From the NCBI RefSeq assembly GCF_026072635.1, contig NZ_AP023081.1, forward strand, positions 1,634,501 to 1,698,500: a DNA stretch of 64,000 nt, in the 5' to 3' direction. Positions 41,872-49,575 of the stretch are shown piece by piece; position 1 is the first letter of the stretch; every line of letters starts with the position of its first letter. Made by a program: the position numbers and the translations under genes. The notes beneath the pieces are model-generated. The model was not told where the DNA came from, did not search any database, and worked only from the letters and a program-made list of their open reading frames with translations. The stretch is from Pseudomonas solani. GTDB taxonomy: Bacteria > Pseudomonadota > Gammaproteobacteria > Pseudomonadales > Pseudomonadaceae.

Positions 41872-42600
41872 ATGGAACGCGCCGCCGCCACCTACGTCGA
41901 GGAGACCCGCTTCGGCTTCTGGTTCCTGCAGAGCCACACCTGGCAGCACCACGTGCTGCGCGTGGCGATCAACGACCTCAAGGGCCTGTTCGCCGAGCCC
42001 CTGCCGGAAGCGCCGGTGCTGCTGGACGCCGGCTGTGGCCAAGGCAAGTCCTTCGGCCTGCTGAATGCGGCGTTCGCCCCCGCGCGGATGATCGGCCTCG
42101 ACGCCGACCCGCACAGCCTCGACTGCTCCCGCGCCGAGGCCGAGCGCCTGGGCCTGGAAGTACAACTGGTGAGCAGCGACTGCGCCGAGATCGCCCTGCC
42201 GGACGCCAGCGTCGACCTCCTCTTCTGCCACCAGACCTTCCATCACCTGGTGGAGCAGGAACGCGCCCTGGCCGAGTTCTGGCGGGTGCTGAAACCGGGC
42301 GGCTACCTGCTGTTCGCCGAGTCCACCCGCTACTACATCGACACCTGGGTGATCCGCTGGCTGTTCCGCCACCCGATGCACGTGCAGCGCACCGCCGAGG
42401 AATACCTGGAGATGCTGCGCGGCCAGGGCTTCGCCTTCGAGCCGCGCAACGTCTCCTACCCCTACCTGTGGTGGAGCCGCTCCGCCGACTTCGGCCTGCT
42501 GGAGCGCTGGGGCCTGCGCAACCCGCCGCCACCCGGCCAGCGCAACGAGACCCTGGTCAACGCCGTGGCACGCAAGCCCCTGGAGAATGACGGCCGATGA
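41872..42600 (+). CDS. Class I SAM-dependent methyltransferase of the aryl polyene cluster
   Basis: I choose ATG 41872 (MERAAATYVEETRFG) because GAGGGAG stands 6-8 nt upstream; ATG 41857, overlapping the previous stop, is an alternative. The 242-residue protein has the SAM-binding motif I LLDAGCGQGKSFGLL, the acidic residue in GLDADP, and the post-I region SVDLLFCHQTFHHL. It probably methylates the aryl head group or a carboxylate; many aryl polyenes carry methyl groups on the aromatic ring or hydroxyl. It lies between the halogenase-like gene and a lipoprotein gene with 4-bp overlap to the latter. Confidence 0.88.
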   Translation: MERAAATYVEETRFGFWFLQSHTWQHHVLRVAINDLKGLFAEPLPEAPVLLDAGCGQGKSFGLLNAAFAPARMIGLDADPHSLDCSRAEAERLGLEVQLVSSDCAEIALPDASVDLLFCHQTFHHLVEQERALAEFWRVLKPGGYLLFAESTRYYIDTWVIRWLFRHPMHVQRTAEEYLEMLRGQGFAFEPRNVSYPYLWWSRSADFGLLERWGLRNPPPPGQRNETLVNAVARKPLENDGR

Positions 42601-43088
42601 GACGCCTGCTGCTCGCCGGCCTGTGCCTGCTGCTCGCCGCCTGCGCGGCGCGTACGCCGGTGCCCGAGCGGCCGCCGAGGCTGGAGCTGCCGCAGTCATT
42701 GCAGGTGCAGCGCCAGGCCGACGGCGAGGTGCGTGACTGGCTGCTGGTGGTGCAGGCCGAAGGGCCGGCGCTGCGCTGGTCGCTGTTCGACCCCCTGGGC
42801 GTGCCCCTGTCGCGCCAGCTGCTGCAGGACGGCAACTGGCGCAACGACGGCCTGCTGCCGCCCAACGACGAGGCCCGCGAACTCTTCGCCGCGCTGCTCT
42901 ACGCCCTGGCCCCGGCCGAGGCGCTGCAACCGGCCTACGCGGGCATCGAGCAACGCATCGCCGAAGATGGCCGCCGCGAGCTGGCCGGCCGCTGGAGCAT
43001 CGCCTACCGCGCGCCGCAGGACTTCGACCTGCAACGCCACGACGGCCCGCATTACCGAATCACCGCCCTCGACGAGGAACCCCGATGA
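42597..43088 (+). CDS. Outer-membrane lipoprotein of the DUF3261 type in the aryl polyene cluster
   Basis: The 163-residue protein has a lipoprotein signal peptide with the lipobox LLAAC (lipidated Cys16). No Asp follows the cysteine, which favours sorting to the outer membrane. The mature part resembles the DUF3261 lipoproteins found at this place in other APE clusters (ApeN position). A role in inserting or receiving the polyene lipid at the outer membrane is plausible, forming a LolA/LolB-like pair with 36553-37158. It overlaps the ketosynthase gene by 4 bp. Confidence 0.85.
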   Translation: MRRLLLAGLCLLLAACAARTPVPERPPRLELPQSLQVQRQADGEVRDWLLVVQAEGPALRWSLFDPLGVPLSRQLLQDGNWRNDGLLPPNDEARELFAALLYALAPAEALQPAYAGIEQRIAEDGRRELAGRWSIAYRAPQDFDLQRHDGPHYRITALDEEPR

Positions 43089-44272
43089 CCGCCAATCTCA
43101 ATGCCCTGGGCCTGGTCTGCGCCCTGGGCCAGGGCAAGCAGGCAGTGGCCGACGCGCTGTTCGCCGGCGACGCCTCGGGCATGCGCCGCCAGGGTGGCTG
43201 GGTCGCCGAGCGCGAACTGAGCATCGGCGCCGTGCCCGGCGAATTGCCGGCCATGCCGGCTGGGCTGGAGGATTGCCAGAGCCGCAACAACCAGTTGCTG
43301 CTGGCCGCCGCCCTGGAGATCGAGCCGCAACTGCGCGCCGCCATCGAGCGCCATGGGCTGGACCGGGTGGGCATCGTCCTCGGCACCAGCACCTCGGGCA
43401 TCCAGGAAGCCAGCGAAGGCATCGGCGAGCACCTGCGCAGCGGCACCCTGCCGGACGACTACCGCTACCCGCAGCAGGAACTGGCCGCACCAGCGGCCTT
43501 CCTCGCCGCCTGGCTGGGCACCCGCGGCCCGGCCTATTGCATCTCCACCGCCTGCACCTCCAGCGCCCGTGCCCTGATGAGCGCACGCCGGCTGCTGGCC
43601 CTGGGCGTGTGCGACGCGGTGATCTGCGGCGGCGTGGATTCCCTCTGCGGCCTGACCCTGAATGGTTTCAGCGCGCTGGAGGCGGTTTCCGCCGAGCCCT
43701 GCAACCCGCTGTCGCGCAACCGCAACGGCATCAATATCGGCGAGGGCGCGGCGCTGTTCCTGCTCGACCGCGAGCCGGGTCCCATCGCCCTGCTGGGTGC
43801 CGGCGCCTGCTCCGACGCGCACCACATCTCGGCCCCCGAACCCAGCGGCCTCGGCGCACAGCGCGCCATGCGCCAGGCCCTGGCCGACGCCGGCACCTGC
43901 GCCGAAGGCATCCACTACCTGAACCTGCATGGCACCGCCACGGTGCACAACGACGCCATGGAGAGCCAGGCCACCGCCGCGCTGTTCCCCTCCGGGCTGC
44001 CGGTGTCGTCCACCAAGCCACTGACCGGCCACACCCTGGGTGCCGCCGGCGCGCTGGAGGCCGCCTTCTGCTGGCTGGCCCTGAGCGAGCACAACCGCGA
44101 CCGCCTGCTGCCGCCGCACCTCTGGGACGGCGAGGCCGATCCGGATCTGCCCGCTCTGGAGCTGGCGCACCGTGGCCGCGCCCTGGAGCCATCCTCGGGC
44201 CGCCGCCTGATGAGCAATTCCTTCGCCTTCGGCGGCAGCAACATCAGCCTGATCATCGGAGATGCGCCATGA
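43085..44272 (+). CDS. apeO: Beta-ketoacyl-ACP synthase (aryl polyene ketosynthase, ApeO-like)
   Basis: The 395-residue protein has the complete Cys-His-His set: Cys157 in STACTSSARA, a histidine in NLHGTATVHND, and a second in TGHTLGAAGALEA. The C-terminal NSFAFGGSNISL is intact. In the Xenorhabdus APE pathway this ketosynthase works with the chain-length factor (ApeC) to condense malonyl-ACP units on the aryl starter. Here the CLF is encoded 14 kb upstream in the same operon. It overlaps the next gene by 4 bp. Confidence 0.92.
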   Translation: MTANLNALGLVCALGQGKQAVADALFAGDASGMRRQGGWVAERELSIGAVPGELPAMPAGLEDCQSRNNQLLLAAALEIEPQLRAAIERHGLDRVGIVLGTSTSGIQEASEGIGEHLRSGTLPDDYRYPQQELAAPAAFLAAWLGTRGPAYCISTACTSSARALMSARRLLALGVCDAVICGGVDSLCGLTLNGFSALEAVSAEPCNPLSRNRNGINIGEGAALFLLDREPGPIALLGAGACSDAHHISAPEPSGLGAQRAMRQALADAGTCAEGIHYLNLHGTATVHNDAMESQATAALFPSGLPVSSTKPLTGHTLGAAGALEAAFCWLALSEHNRDRLLPPHLWDGEADPDLPALELAHRGRALEPSSGRRLMSNSFAFGGSNISLIIGDAP

Positions 44273-44718
44273 ACGACTGGCCGATTGCCGAGCTGGTCCC
44301 CCACGCCGGGGACATGATCCTCATCGACCGCGTGCTGCGCTTCGGCGACGAGGACGTGGAAACCCTGGTCACCGTGCGCCCCGGGCTGTTCAGCCAGGAC
44401 GACGGCAGCCTGCCGGCCTGGGTCGGCGTCGAGCTGATGGCCCAGAGCATCGCCGCCTACGCCGGCTGCCAGGCGCGCCAGGCCGGGCAACCCGTGGAGC
44501 TGGGCTTCCTGCTCGGCACCCGCAACTTTCAATGCGACGTCGACCGCTTCCCGGCCGGCGTCGAGCTGCATATCCGCGCCACCCGGACGCTGCAGGACGA
44601 CAACGGCATGGGCGTCTTCGAATGCCAGCTGGGCGGGCCCGGCATCGCTGCCTTCGCCCGTCTCAATGTCTTCCGCCCGCCGCAGGTGGCCAGTTACCTG
44701 GAGGAACCCCAACCATGA
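44269..44718 (+). CDS. apeP: Hotdog dehydratase of the aryl polyene cluster (ApeP-like)
   Basis: ATG 44269 overlaps the ketosynthase stop (ATGA) and gives 149 residues. The N-terminal LVPHAGDMILIDRV (His12) is the FabA/FabZ-type catalytic segment, and a long central helix VGVELMAQSIAAYAG follows. In characterised APE systems ApeP forms a heterodimer with ApeI to dehydrate the growing chain. The ApeI partner is here the C-terminal domain of the ligase fusion at 31299-32960. Confidence 0.9.
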   Translation: MNDWPIAELVPHAGDMILIDRVLRFGDEDVETLVTVRPGLFSQDDGSLPAWVGVELMAQSIAAYAGCQARQAGQPVELGFLLGTRNFQCDVDRFPAGVELHIRATRTLQDDNGMGVFECQLGGPGIAAFARLNVFRPPQVASYLEEPQP

Positions 44719-45443
44719 GCGAGACCATCCTGGTCACCGGCTCCAGCCGCGGCATCGGCCGCGCCATCGCCCTGCGCCTGGCGCGCGCCGGCTTCGACCT
44801 GGTGCTGCACTGCCGCTCGCGCCGCGATGAGGCCGAGGCGGTGAAAGCCGAGATCGAGGCCCTGGGCCGCCATGCCCGGGTGCTGCAGTTCGACGTGTCC
44901 GACCGCGCCGCCTGCCGCGAGCAGTTGGAGGGCGATGTCGAAGTCCACGGTGCCTACTACGGTGTGGTGTGCAATGCCGGCCTGACCCGCGACGGCGCCT
45001 TTCCGGCGCTGACCGAGGAGGACTGGGACAGCGTGCTGCGCACCAACCTGGACGGTTTCTACAATGTGCTGCACCCGCTGTGCATGCCGATGATCCGCCG
45101 CCGCAAGCCGGGCCGCATCGTGTGCATCACCTCGGTCTCGGGGCTGATCGGCAACCGTGGCCAGGTCAACTACAGCGCCTCCAAGGCCGGCGTGATCGGC
45201 GCCGCCAAGGCCCTGGCCATCGAGCTGGGCAAGCGCCGCATCACCGTCAACTGCGTGGCCCCGGGGCTGATCGACACCGAGATCCTCGACGAGCAGGTGC
45301 CGGTGGAGGAGATCCTCAAGATGATCCCGGCCCAGCGCATGGGCACGCCGGAGGAAGTGGCCGGCGCCGTGAATTTCCTGATGTCCGAGGAGGCGGGGTA
45401 CATCACCCGCCAGGTCCTCGCTGTTAATGGTGGGTTGTGCTGA
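44715..45443 (+). CDS. apeQ: 3-ketoacyl-ACP reductase of the aryl polyene cluster (FabG-like, ApeQ-like)
   Basis: The 242-residue short-chain dehydrogenase/reductase starts at ATG 44715 (MSETILVTGSSRGIGRA), overlapping the preceding gene by 4 bp. It has the NAD(P)-binding TGSSRGIG, the structural CNAG motif and the catalytic Asn111, Ser140, Tyr153 and Lys157. It would reduce beta-ketoacyl-ACP intermediates before dehydration. The absence of an enoyl reductase gene nearby means double bonds are kept, giving a polyene. Confidence 0.93.
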   Translation: MSETILVTGSSRGIGRAIALRLARAGFDLVLHCRSRRDEAEAVKAEIEALGRHARVLQFDVSDRAACREQLEGDVEVHGAYYGVVCNAGLTRDGAFPALTEEDWDSVLRTNLDGFYNVLHPLCMPMIRRRKPGRIVCITSVSGLIGNRGQVNYSASKAGVIGAAKALAIELGKRRITVNCVAPGLIDTEILDEQVPVEEILKMIPAQRMGTPEEVAGAVNFLMSEEAGYITRQVLAVNGGLC

Positions 45444-46669
45444 TGAAACGCGTCGTCATTACCGGCATGGCCGGCGTCACCTCCCTGGGCAACGACTGGG
45501 CCGGCATCTCGGCCAACTTCCTGGGCAACCGCAGCGGCATCCGCCGCATGGATGAGTGGGACCGCTTCACCGAGCTGAACACCCGCCTGGCCGGGCCCAT
45601 CGACGATTTCGCCACCCCCTCGCACTGGACCCGCAAGCAGATGCGCAGCATGGGCCGTGTTTCCAAGCTGGCGGTCTACGCGGCGGAGCGAGCGCTGGCC
45701 GATGCCGGGCTGAGTGGCGATGCAATGATCCAGGATGGGCGCATGGGCGTGGCCTGTGGCTCGTCCACCGGCAGCACCGACGAGATCAAGGCCTTCGGCA
45801 ACATGTTGCTGAACTCGGTGGCGGACGGCCTCAACGCCAACTCCTACGTGCGCATGATGCCGCACACGGCGGCGGCCAATATCAGCATCTTCTTCGGCCT
45901 CAAGGGCCGCCTGATCCCCACCTCCAGCGCCTGCACCAGCGGCAGCCAGGGCATCGGCTATGCCTATGAGGCGATAAAGTTCGGCCGCCTGCCGATGATG
46001 CTCGCCGGTGGCGCCGAGGAGCTCTGCCCCACCGAGGCGATGGTGTTCGACGCGCTCTACGCCACCAGCCTGAAGAACGACGCCCCGCACACCTCACCGC
46101 GCCCCTATGACAGCGGCCGCGACGGCCTGGTGATCGGCGAAGGTGCCGGCATTTTGGTGCTTGAAGAACTGGAGCACGCCCTGGCCCGTGGCGCGAAGAT
46201 CCACGCCGAGATCGTCGGCTTCGGCTGCAACTCCGACGGTCAGCACACCACCAAGCCGGAGCAGGCGACCATGCGCGGCGCCATGGAGCTGGCCCTGCAG
46301 GACGCCGGTCTGGCGCCCGAGGCCATCGGCTACGTCAACGGCCACGGCACCGCCACCGAGCAGGGCGACGTGGCGGAATCCCTGGCCACCAGCAGCCTGT
46401 TCGGCGCGCGCATGCCCATCAGCTCGCAGAAGAGCTTCCTTGGCCACACGCTGGGTGCCTGCGGCGCGCTGGAGTCCTGGTTCAGCATCGAGATGATGAA
46501 CAGCGACCAGTACATCCACACCCTCAACCTGGATGCCGTGGACCCGGCCTGCGGCGAGCTCGACTACCTGCGCGGCGAGCCCCGGCAGATGAGCAACGAG
46601 TACGTGATGAACAACAACTTCGCCTTCGGTGGGGTCAACACCTCATTGATCTTCCGTCGCTGGCGCTGA
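45443..46669 (+). CDS. apeR: Second beta-ketoacyl-ACP synthase of the aryl polyene cluster (FabF-like, ApeR-like)
   Basis: I start at ATG 45443 (MKRVVITGMAGVTSLG), which shares one base with the ketoreductase stop; GTG 45437 is possible. The 408-residue enzyme has Cys164 in SSACTSGSQGIG and the histidines in NGHGTATEQGD and SFLGHTLGACG. It is the second complete ketosynthase of the cluster, and in the APE literature its role is less essential than that of ApeO. It is the last biosynthetic gene. No terminator follows before the next gene at 46714. Confidence 0.92.
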   Translation: MKRVVITGMAGVTSLGNDWAGISANFLGNRSGIRRMDEWDRFTELNTRLAGPIDDFATPSHWTRKQMRSMGRVSKLAVYAAERALADAGLSGDAMIQDGRMGVACGSSTGSTDEIKAFGNMLLNSVADGLNANSYVRMMPHTAAANISIFFGLKGRLIPTSSACTSGSQGIGYAYEAIKFGRLPMMLAGGAEELCPTEAMVFDALYATSLKNDAPHTSPRPYDSGRDGLVIGEGAGILVLEELEHALARGAKIHAEIVGFGCNSDGQHTTKPEQATMRGAMELALQDAGLAPEAIGYVNGHGTATEQGDVAESLATSSLFGARMPISSQKSFLGHTLGACGALESWFSIEMMNSDQYIHTLNLDAVDPACGELDYLRGEPRQMSNEYVMNNNFAFGGVNTSLIFRRWR

Positions 46670-46713
46670 GCAGAAAACAACCGATATCCCAACAAGACCG
46701 TCAAGGAGACACC

Positions 46714-47160
46714 ATGAGCCTCAAGACCTGGACCGCTGTTGCTGTACTGTCCGCCGCTGTTCTGCCCGGTATCAGCCAGGCCCGCGATACCGTGCATTAC
46801 CTCGACTTCAACACCGTGGTCACCGAGGCCGTGCAAGCGGGTCGCCTGGATGGCAGCGTGAAGTTCTACCTGGCCGGCAACACCCCGGCCGGCAAGGTGA
46901 CGGTGATCAACCCCAACATCACCACCAACCAGAAGACCAACGCCTTCAACAAGAGCGACGAGGAAGCCTGCCGCTGGGTACTGCAGTCCGCCCTGATCCG
47001 CCTGCAGGACGCGGCCAAGGCGGCCGGCGCCAACGCGGTGGTGGACATCGCCAGCAACTACAAGCGCAAGGAATACAAGGACGCCGCCAAGTATGAGTGC
47101 CACGCCGGTGCCTTCGTCGCCGGCGTAGCCCTCAAGGGCGCCATCGCCAACGTCAAGTAA
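46714..47160 (+). CDS. Small exported protein of unknown function downstream of the aryl polyene operon
   Basis: The 148-residue protein has a Sec signal peptide (LKTWTAVAVLSAAVLPGISQA, cleavage before RDT). The mature part ends with GANAVVDIASNYKRK, a pattern seen in YbjQ-like folds, but I cannot assign a family with confidence. AAGGAG lies just before the ATG. It follows apeR by 44 bp without a terminator, so it may be the last gene of the operon; a terminator follows it. Confidence 0.8.
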   Translation: MSLKTWTAVAVLSAAVLPGISQARDTVHYLDFNTVVTEAVQAGRLDGSVKFYLAGNTPAGKVTVINPNITTNQKTNAFNKSDEEACRWVLQSALIRLQDAAKAAGANAVVDIASNYKRKEYKDAAKYECHAGAFVAGVALKGAIANVK

Positions 47161-47180
47161 GGCGTTGCAGCTGTTGGGGA

Positions 47181-47202
47181 AGGCCGCGCAAGCGGCCTTT
47201 TT
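47181..47202 (+). terminator. Rho-independent terminator at the end of the aryl polyene operon
   Basis: AGGCCGC (47181-47187) pairs with GCGGCCT (47192-47198) and is followed by TTTT. Its sequence, including the flanking TTCATGGGCG, nearly repeats at 48171-48201. Confidence 0.9.
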
Positions 47203-47288
47203 CATGGGCGCGGGAAATGCCCTGAACGAATTAGCCGACCTAAAAGTCAACTCAATCGAGACCGACCCAGCCCTCGAGGAGACCCGGC

Positions 47289-47516
47289 ATGCCCCAGCAG
47301 ACATTCACCCTTCACTACCGCTTCCACAACGAATCGCGACACCATGAATTGGAGCTGGACCAGCGGCCCGACCCCGGCGAAGCCGCCATGCACCTGCTGG
47401 TGCTGCACTTCGCCGACGCCGAGAACAGCCTGGTGATGCCGCCGGCGGACGCCACCGAGGAAGAGGTGATCCAGCAGGCCGAGCTGCTGGGGATAAGCGA
47501 TATCCGCCTTTCCTGA
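47289..47516 (+). CDS. Small conserved-type protein of unknown function
   Basis: A 75-residue acidic protein with no signal peptide or membrane segment, preceded by GAGGAGACCCGGC at a good ribosome-binding distance. Its pattern (an amphipathic start with many His/Arg, then PADATEEEVIQQAELLGI) suggests a small alpha/beta fold. I do not recognise it. It stands alone between two terminators. Confidence 0.65.
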   Translation: MPQQTFTLHYRFHNESRHHELELDQRPDPGEAAMHLLVLHFADAENSLVMPPADATEEEVIQQAELLGISDIRLS

Positions 47517-47656
47517 GCACTCCGGAGATAGGCGCTCCTTGTCGATGAACGGCGCAGATGACATCAAATTGCCACCTTCGTATAGTGCCGCTGCCCACGC
47601 GCAACGCGAAAAGCCATCAGGGCCCGGGCATACGCCAAGACGACAAGGAGCTGATC

Positions 47657-48160
47657 TTGCGCAACTTCCAAAGGAACCTGTTTCTCTCGTTCGCCCTCTC
47701 CACCACGCTGCTTTCCGGGTGCGCCAGCATCGTCAGTGACAGCGCCTATCCGGTATCGGTGAGCAGCACGCCGGTGGGGGCGAATTTCGAGATCAAGGAC
47801 AGCACGGGGAACGTCATCCACAGCGGCACCACGCCGGGGACGGTGACGCTGAAGTCCGGCCGCGGCTACTTCAAGAAGGCCAACTACACCATCGCCTTCA
47901 AGAAGGAAGGCTTCGCCGACCAGGAGATCAAGCTGAATTCGAGCCTCAACGGCTGGTACTGGGGCAACCTGCTGTTCGGCGGCCTGATCGGCATGCTGAT
48001 CGTCGACCCACTGACCGGCGCGATGTACAAGCTGCCGGAAAACACCGCGGCGGACCTGGGCAACCAGTTGGTCGGCCAGGCCGGCGGCAAGGACCTGACG
48101 CTGCTCACCATCGACCAGATCCCCGAGGACCGCAGGGCGGAACTGATCAAGGTGAACTGA
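47657..48160 (+). CDS. Putative lipoprotein with PEGA-like domain
   Basis: The start is most likely TTG 47657 with AAGGAG 6 nt upstream, giving 167 residues. A lipobox LLSGC (lipidated Cys22) follows a short hydrophobic stretch. The mature part VSSTPVGANFEIKDSTGNVIHSGTTP looks like a PEGA beta-sandwich, and a hydrophobic glycine-rich segment (LLFGGLIGMLIVDPLTGAMY) follows. It is probably a surface or periplasmic lipoprotein; its job is unknown. It converges with hemE at a shared bidirectional terminator. Confidence 0.78.
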   Translation: MRNFQRNLFLSFALSTTLLSGCASIVSDSAYPVSVSSTPVGANFEIKDSTGNVIHSGTTPGTVTLKSGRGYFKKANYTIAFKKEGFADQEIKLNSSLNGWYWGNLLFGGLIGMLIVDPLTGAMYKLPENTAADLGNQLVGQAGGKDLTLLTIDQIPEDRRAELIKVN

Positions 48161-48170
48161 GAAAGGAAAA

Positions 48171-48192
48171 AGGCCGCATCAGCGGCCTTTTT
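48171..48192. terminator. Bidirectional terminator between the PEGA-like lipoprotein gene and hemE
   Basis: AGGCCGC (48171-48177) and GCGGCCT (48182-48188) form the stem. T follows on the plus strand and AAAAA precedes on the other side, so it serves both converging genes. Confidence 0.88.
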
Positions 48193-48208
48193 CATGGGCG
48201 AGTGCCAC

Positions 48209-49276
48209 TCAGCGGTGGTACTGCGCCGACAGCTCGTGGACGGCCTCGAAGAAGGCGCCGGCGTTGGCCGGGTCGACTTCCGGGGTGACGCCGTGGCCGA
48301 GGTTGAACACCTGGCCGCTGCCCTGGCCGTAGGCTGCGAGGATGCGCCCCACCTCGGCGCGGATGGCGGCGGGGTTGGCGTAGAGCACGGCCGGGTCCAT
48401 GTTGCCCTGCAGGGCGACCTTGGAACCGACGCGGGCGCGGGCGCTGCCAATGTCGCAGGTCCAGTCCAGGCCCAGGGCCTCGGCGCCGCTGTCAGCCATG
48501 GATTCCAGCCACAGGCCGCCGCCCTTGGTGAACAGGATCACCGGGACGCGACGCCCGTCATGCTCGCGGATCAGCCCATCGATGATCTGCTTCATGTAGG
48601 CCAGGGAGAACTCCTGGTAGGCCGCCGCCGAGAGGCTGCCGCCCCAGGAGTCGAAGATCTGCACCGCCTGGGCGCCAGCGAGGATCTGCCCGTTGAGGTA
48701 GGCGATGATCGATTTCGCCAGCTTGTCGAGCAGGGCGTGCATGGCCTGGGGATCGTTGTAGAGCATGGCCTTGGACTTGCGGAAGTCCTTGCTGGAGCCG
48801 CCTTCGACCATGTAGGTGGCCAGGGTCCAGGGGCTGCCGGTGAAGCCGATCAGCGGCACGCGGCCGTTGAGCTCGCGGCGGATGTTGCGCACGGCGTCCA
48901 TCACGTAGCCCAGGTCCTGCTCGGGATCGGGGATCGGCAGGGCCTCGACGTCGGCCAGGCTGCTGACCACCTTCTTGAAGCGCGGGCCTTCGCCGGTCTC
49001 GAAGTACAGGCCCTGGCCCATGGCGTCGGGGATGGTGAGGATGTCGGAGAAAAGGATCGCCGCGTCCAGTTGCGGGTAGCGGTCCAGCGGCTGGATGGTG
49101 ACTTCGCAGGCCAGCTCGGGGTTCTTCATCAGGCTGACGAAGTCACCGGCCTTGGCGCGGGTGGCCCGGTATTCCGGCAGGTAACGACCGGCCTGGCGCA
49201 TCATCCAGACGGGGGTGACATCGACGGGCTGCTTGAGCAGGGCGCGGAGGAAACGGTCGTTCTTCAAGACGGTCAT
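48209..49276 (-). CDS. hemE: Uroporphyrinogen decarboxylase
   Basis: HemE removes four carboxyl groups from uroporphyrinogen III to make coproporphyrinogen III in haem synthesis. I start at ATG 49276 (MTVLKNDRFLRALLKQPVD), giving 355 residues, the standard length. The open frame runs further upstream through the repeat-rich gap without similarity. The signature stretches VTPVWMMRQAGRYLPEYR, FSDILTIPDAMGQGL (catalytic Asp) and FNLGHGVTPEVDP are intact. It is separated from gltD by a terminator and repeats. Confidence 0.97.
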   Translation of the reverse strand: MTVLKNDRFLRALLKQPVDVTPVWMMRQAGRYLPEYRATRAKAGDFVSLMKNPELACEVTIQPLDRYPQLDAAILFSDILTIPDAMGQGLYFETGEGPRFKKVVSSLADVEALPIPDPEQDLGYVMDAVRNIRRELNGRVPLIGFTGSPWTLATYMVEGGSSKDFRKSKAMLYNDPQAMHALLDKLAKSIIAYLNGQILAGAQAVQIFDSWGGSLSAAAYQEFSLAYMKQIIDGLIREHDGRRVPVILFTKGGGLWLESMADSGAEALGLDWTCDIGSARARVGSKVALQGNMDPAVLYANPAAIRAEVGRILAAYGQGSGQVFNLGHGVTPEVDPANAGAFFEAVHELSAQYHR

Positions 49277-49323
49277 GGCAGTGTCCAACGAAAAAGTGCG
49301 GGCATTTTCGCAAAGCCCAACGC

Positions 49324-49351
49324 AAAAGGCACGGTGGGTGCCGTGCCTTTT
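49324..49351. terminator. Hairpin with A and T tails between gltD and hemE
   Basis: AAAAGGCACGG (49324-49334) and CCGTGCCTTTT (49341-49351) form an 11-bp stem with a 6-nt loop, active in either direction. On the minus strand it would end gltBD transcription before hemE, but it lies only about 50 bp upstream of the hemE start, so hemE probably has its promoter within or after it. Confidence 0.75.
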
Positions 49352-49380
49352 GTCTATAGCGACAGAATGTCGCGGCGAGG

Positions 49381-49551
49381 AGCTACAAGCTACAAGCCCG
49401 AGTTGAAGCGGGCGCCACTTGCAGCTTGAAGCTTGCCGCTTATGACTGCTCCTCAGTTCGGATCGTAGGGTGGACCACGCTTCACCGGTCCACCGCAGCG
49501 GAGCCCGGTTCGGCACCGCCGGTGGATGCAAAGAGCGGCATCCACCCTACG
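49381..49551. repeat. Intergenic repeat block: degenerate heptamers plus 11-bp inverted repeat
   Basis: The gap 49277-49575 holds no gene. It contains (AGCTACA)2 at 49381-49394, GCAGCTT-GAAGCTT-GCCGCTT at 49421-49441, and an inverted repeat of CGTAGGGTGGA (49464-49474) with TCCACCCTACG (49541-49551). The inner part between the arms repeats the theme (GGTGGACC..., GGTGGATGC...). The GTAGGGTGGA element resembles dispersed intergenic repeats of pseudomonads. Confidence 0.8.
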
Positions 49552-49575
49552 CACTTGCAGCTTGTGTCTTACCTC

